6,906 nt of DNA, taken from NCBI GenBank assembly GCA_002683585.1, contig NYTQ01000155.1, forward strand, positions 1 to 6,906, read 5' to 3'. The notes below the pieces were generated by a model. That model had not been told where the DNA came from and did not search any database. It worked only from the letters and a program-made list of their open reading frames with translations. Shown in pieces: positions 6,443-6,906 of the stretch (the first letter of the stretch is position 1; every line of letters starts with the position of its first letter). The translations under genes were made by a program, and so were the position numbers. This DNA is from Cryomorphaceae bacterium. GTDB taxonomy: Bacteria; Bacteroidota; Bacteroidia; Flavobacteriales; Crocinitomicaceae.

Positions 6443-6906
6443 ATGAAAGTCTCGATAATCACCGTTTGCTATAACAGTGAAAAAACAATTAGAGATACGA
6501 TTGAGTCGGTTTTGGTTCAAAATCATCCCGAGATTGAATATGTAGTTGTAGATGGATTATCTACAGATACGACAATCGATATAGTGAATGAATATAGGGG
6601 AAAAATTTCGAAGATCATTTCAGAACCTGATCAAGGTATTTACGATGCTATGAACAAGGGTGTTAAATACTCAACTGGAGATATTGTTGGTATTTTGAAT
6701 TCAGATGATTTTTTTGAATCTCCATCTACTATTTCTGATGTGGTGAAGCACTTTCACTCAAATCCTACTGCTAGTTTGGTTATTGGCGATGTTGTTTATG
6801 TTGATCCAAATAACACAGAAAAGATAACGCGTTTCTATAGCTCCAGAAAATTCAAGCCTGCCAAACTTCGCTTTGGATGGATGCCCCCTCATGCAGCAAC
6901 ATTTAT
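6443..6906 (+). CDS. GT2-family glycosyltransferase, N-terminal part
   Basis: The first 154 codons of a GT-A-fold family 2 glycosyltransferase; the frame is open at the right edge. It opens with MKVSIITVCYNSEKTIRDTI, the standard nucleotide-binding strand and helix. EYVVVDGLSTDTT (32-44) contains the conserved VDG-STD segment with D37. EPDQGIYDAMNKG (61-73) is a hallmark of the WcaA-like group in polysaccharide loci. GILNSDDF (83-90) holds the metal/UDP-binding acidic motif (D88, D89). GWMPPHAATF (145-154) matches the acceptor-side MP-H-T segment of the same group. No membrane segment is seen in this part. It is a cytoplasmic enzyme that would add one sugar to the repeat unit; donor unknown. 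It is preceded by a good ribosome-binding site and separated from the rest by the 174-bp gap, so it might have extra transcriptional input. Confidence 0.93.
   Translation, partial: MKVSIITVCYNSEKTIRDTIESVLVQNHPEIEYVVVDGLSTDTTIDIVNEYRGKISKIISEPDQGIYDAMNKGVKYSTGDIVGILNSDDFFESPSTISDVVKHFHSNPTASLVIGDVVYVDPNNTEKITRFYSSRKFKPAKLRFGWMPPHAATF

Overview
The window holds part of a surface-polysaccharide (O-antigen or capsule) biosynthesis locus from a Gram-negative bacterium. All eight genes lie on the plus strand. By eye the DNA is clearly AT-rich, roughly the mid-30s % G+C, which is usual for O-antigen/capsule loci whatever the host. The gene mix (DegT-family sugar aminotransferase, WbqC-family protein, GNAT acetyltransferase, Wzy-type polymerase, several glycosyltransferases) fits a Wzy-dependent pathway. 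A gammaproteobacterial host is plausible, but nothing here fixes the genus.

Positions 1-2511 carry four overlapping genes. They are the 3' end of a DegT/DnrJ/EryC1/StrS sugar aminotransferase (cut by the left edge), a WbqC-family protein, a short divergent DegT-like PLP protein, and a GNAT acetyltransferase. The overlaps are 4, 4 and 13 bp, so translation is probably coupled. My inference is that this block makes and N-acylates an amino-deoxy sugar, possibly with an amino-acid-type substituent. The WbqC and short DegT-like steps have no function I can assign firmly.

Positions 2545-6268 carry a GT4-like glycosyltransferase, a polytopic membrane protein that is almost certainly the repeat-unit polymerase Wzy (GTG start, 4-bp overlap with the gene before it), and a second GT-B-type glycosyltransferase. 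A 174-bp gap follows, the only sizeable break in the cluster. It holds two weak inverted repeats and no convincing promoter. The last gene, a GT2-family glycosyltransferase, begins at 6443 and runs off the right edge.

Together the left block would supply a modified amino sugar. The three glycosyltransferases would build the lipid-linked repeat unit on the cytoplasmic face, and Wzy would polymerise it after export. No flippase, chain-length regulator, initiating transferase, RNA gene, CRISPR array or mobile element is visible.
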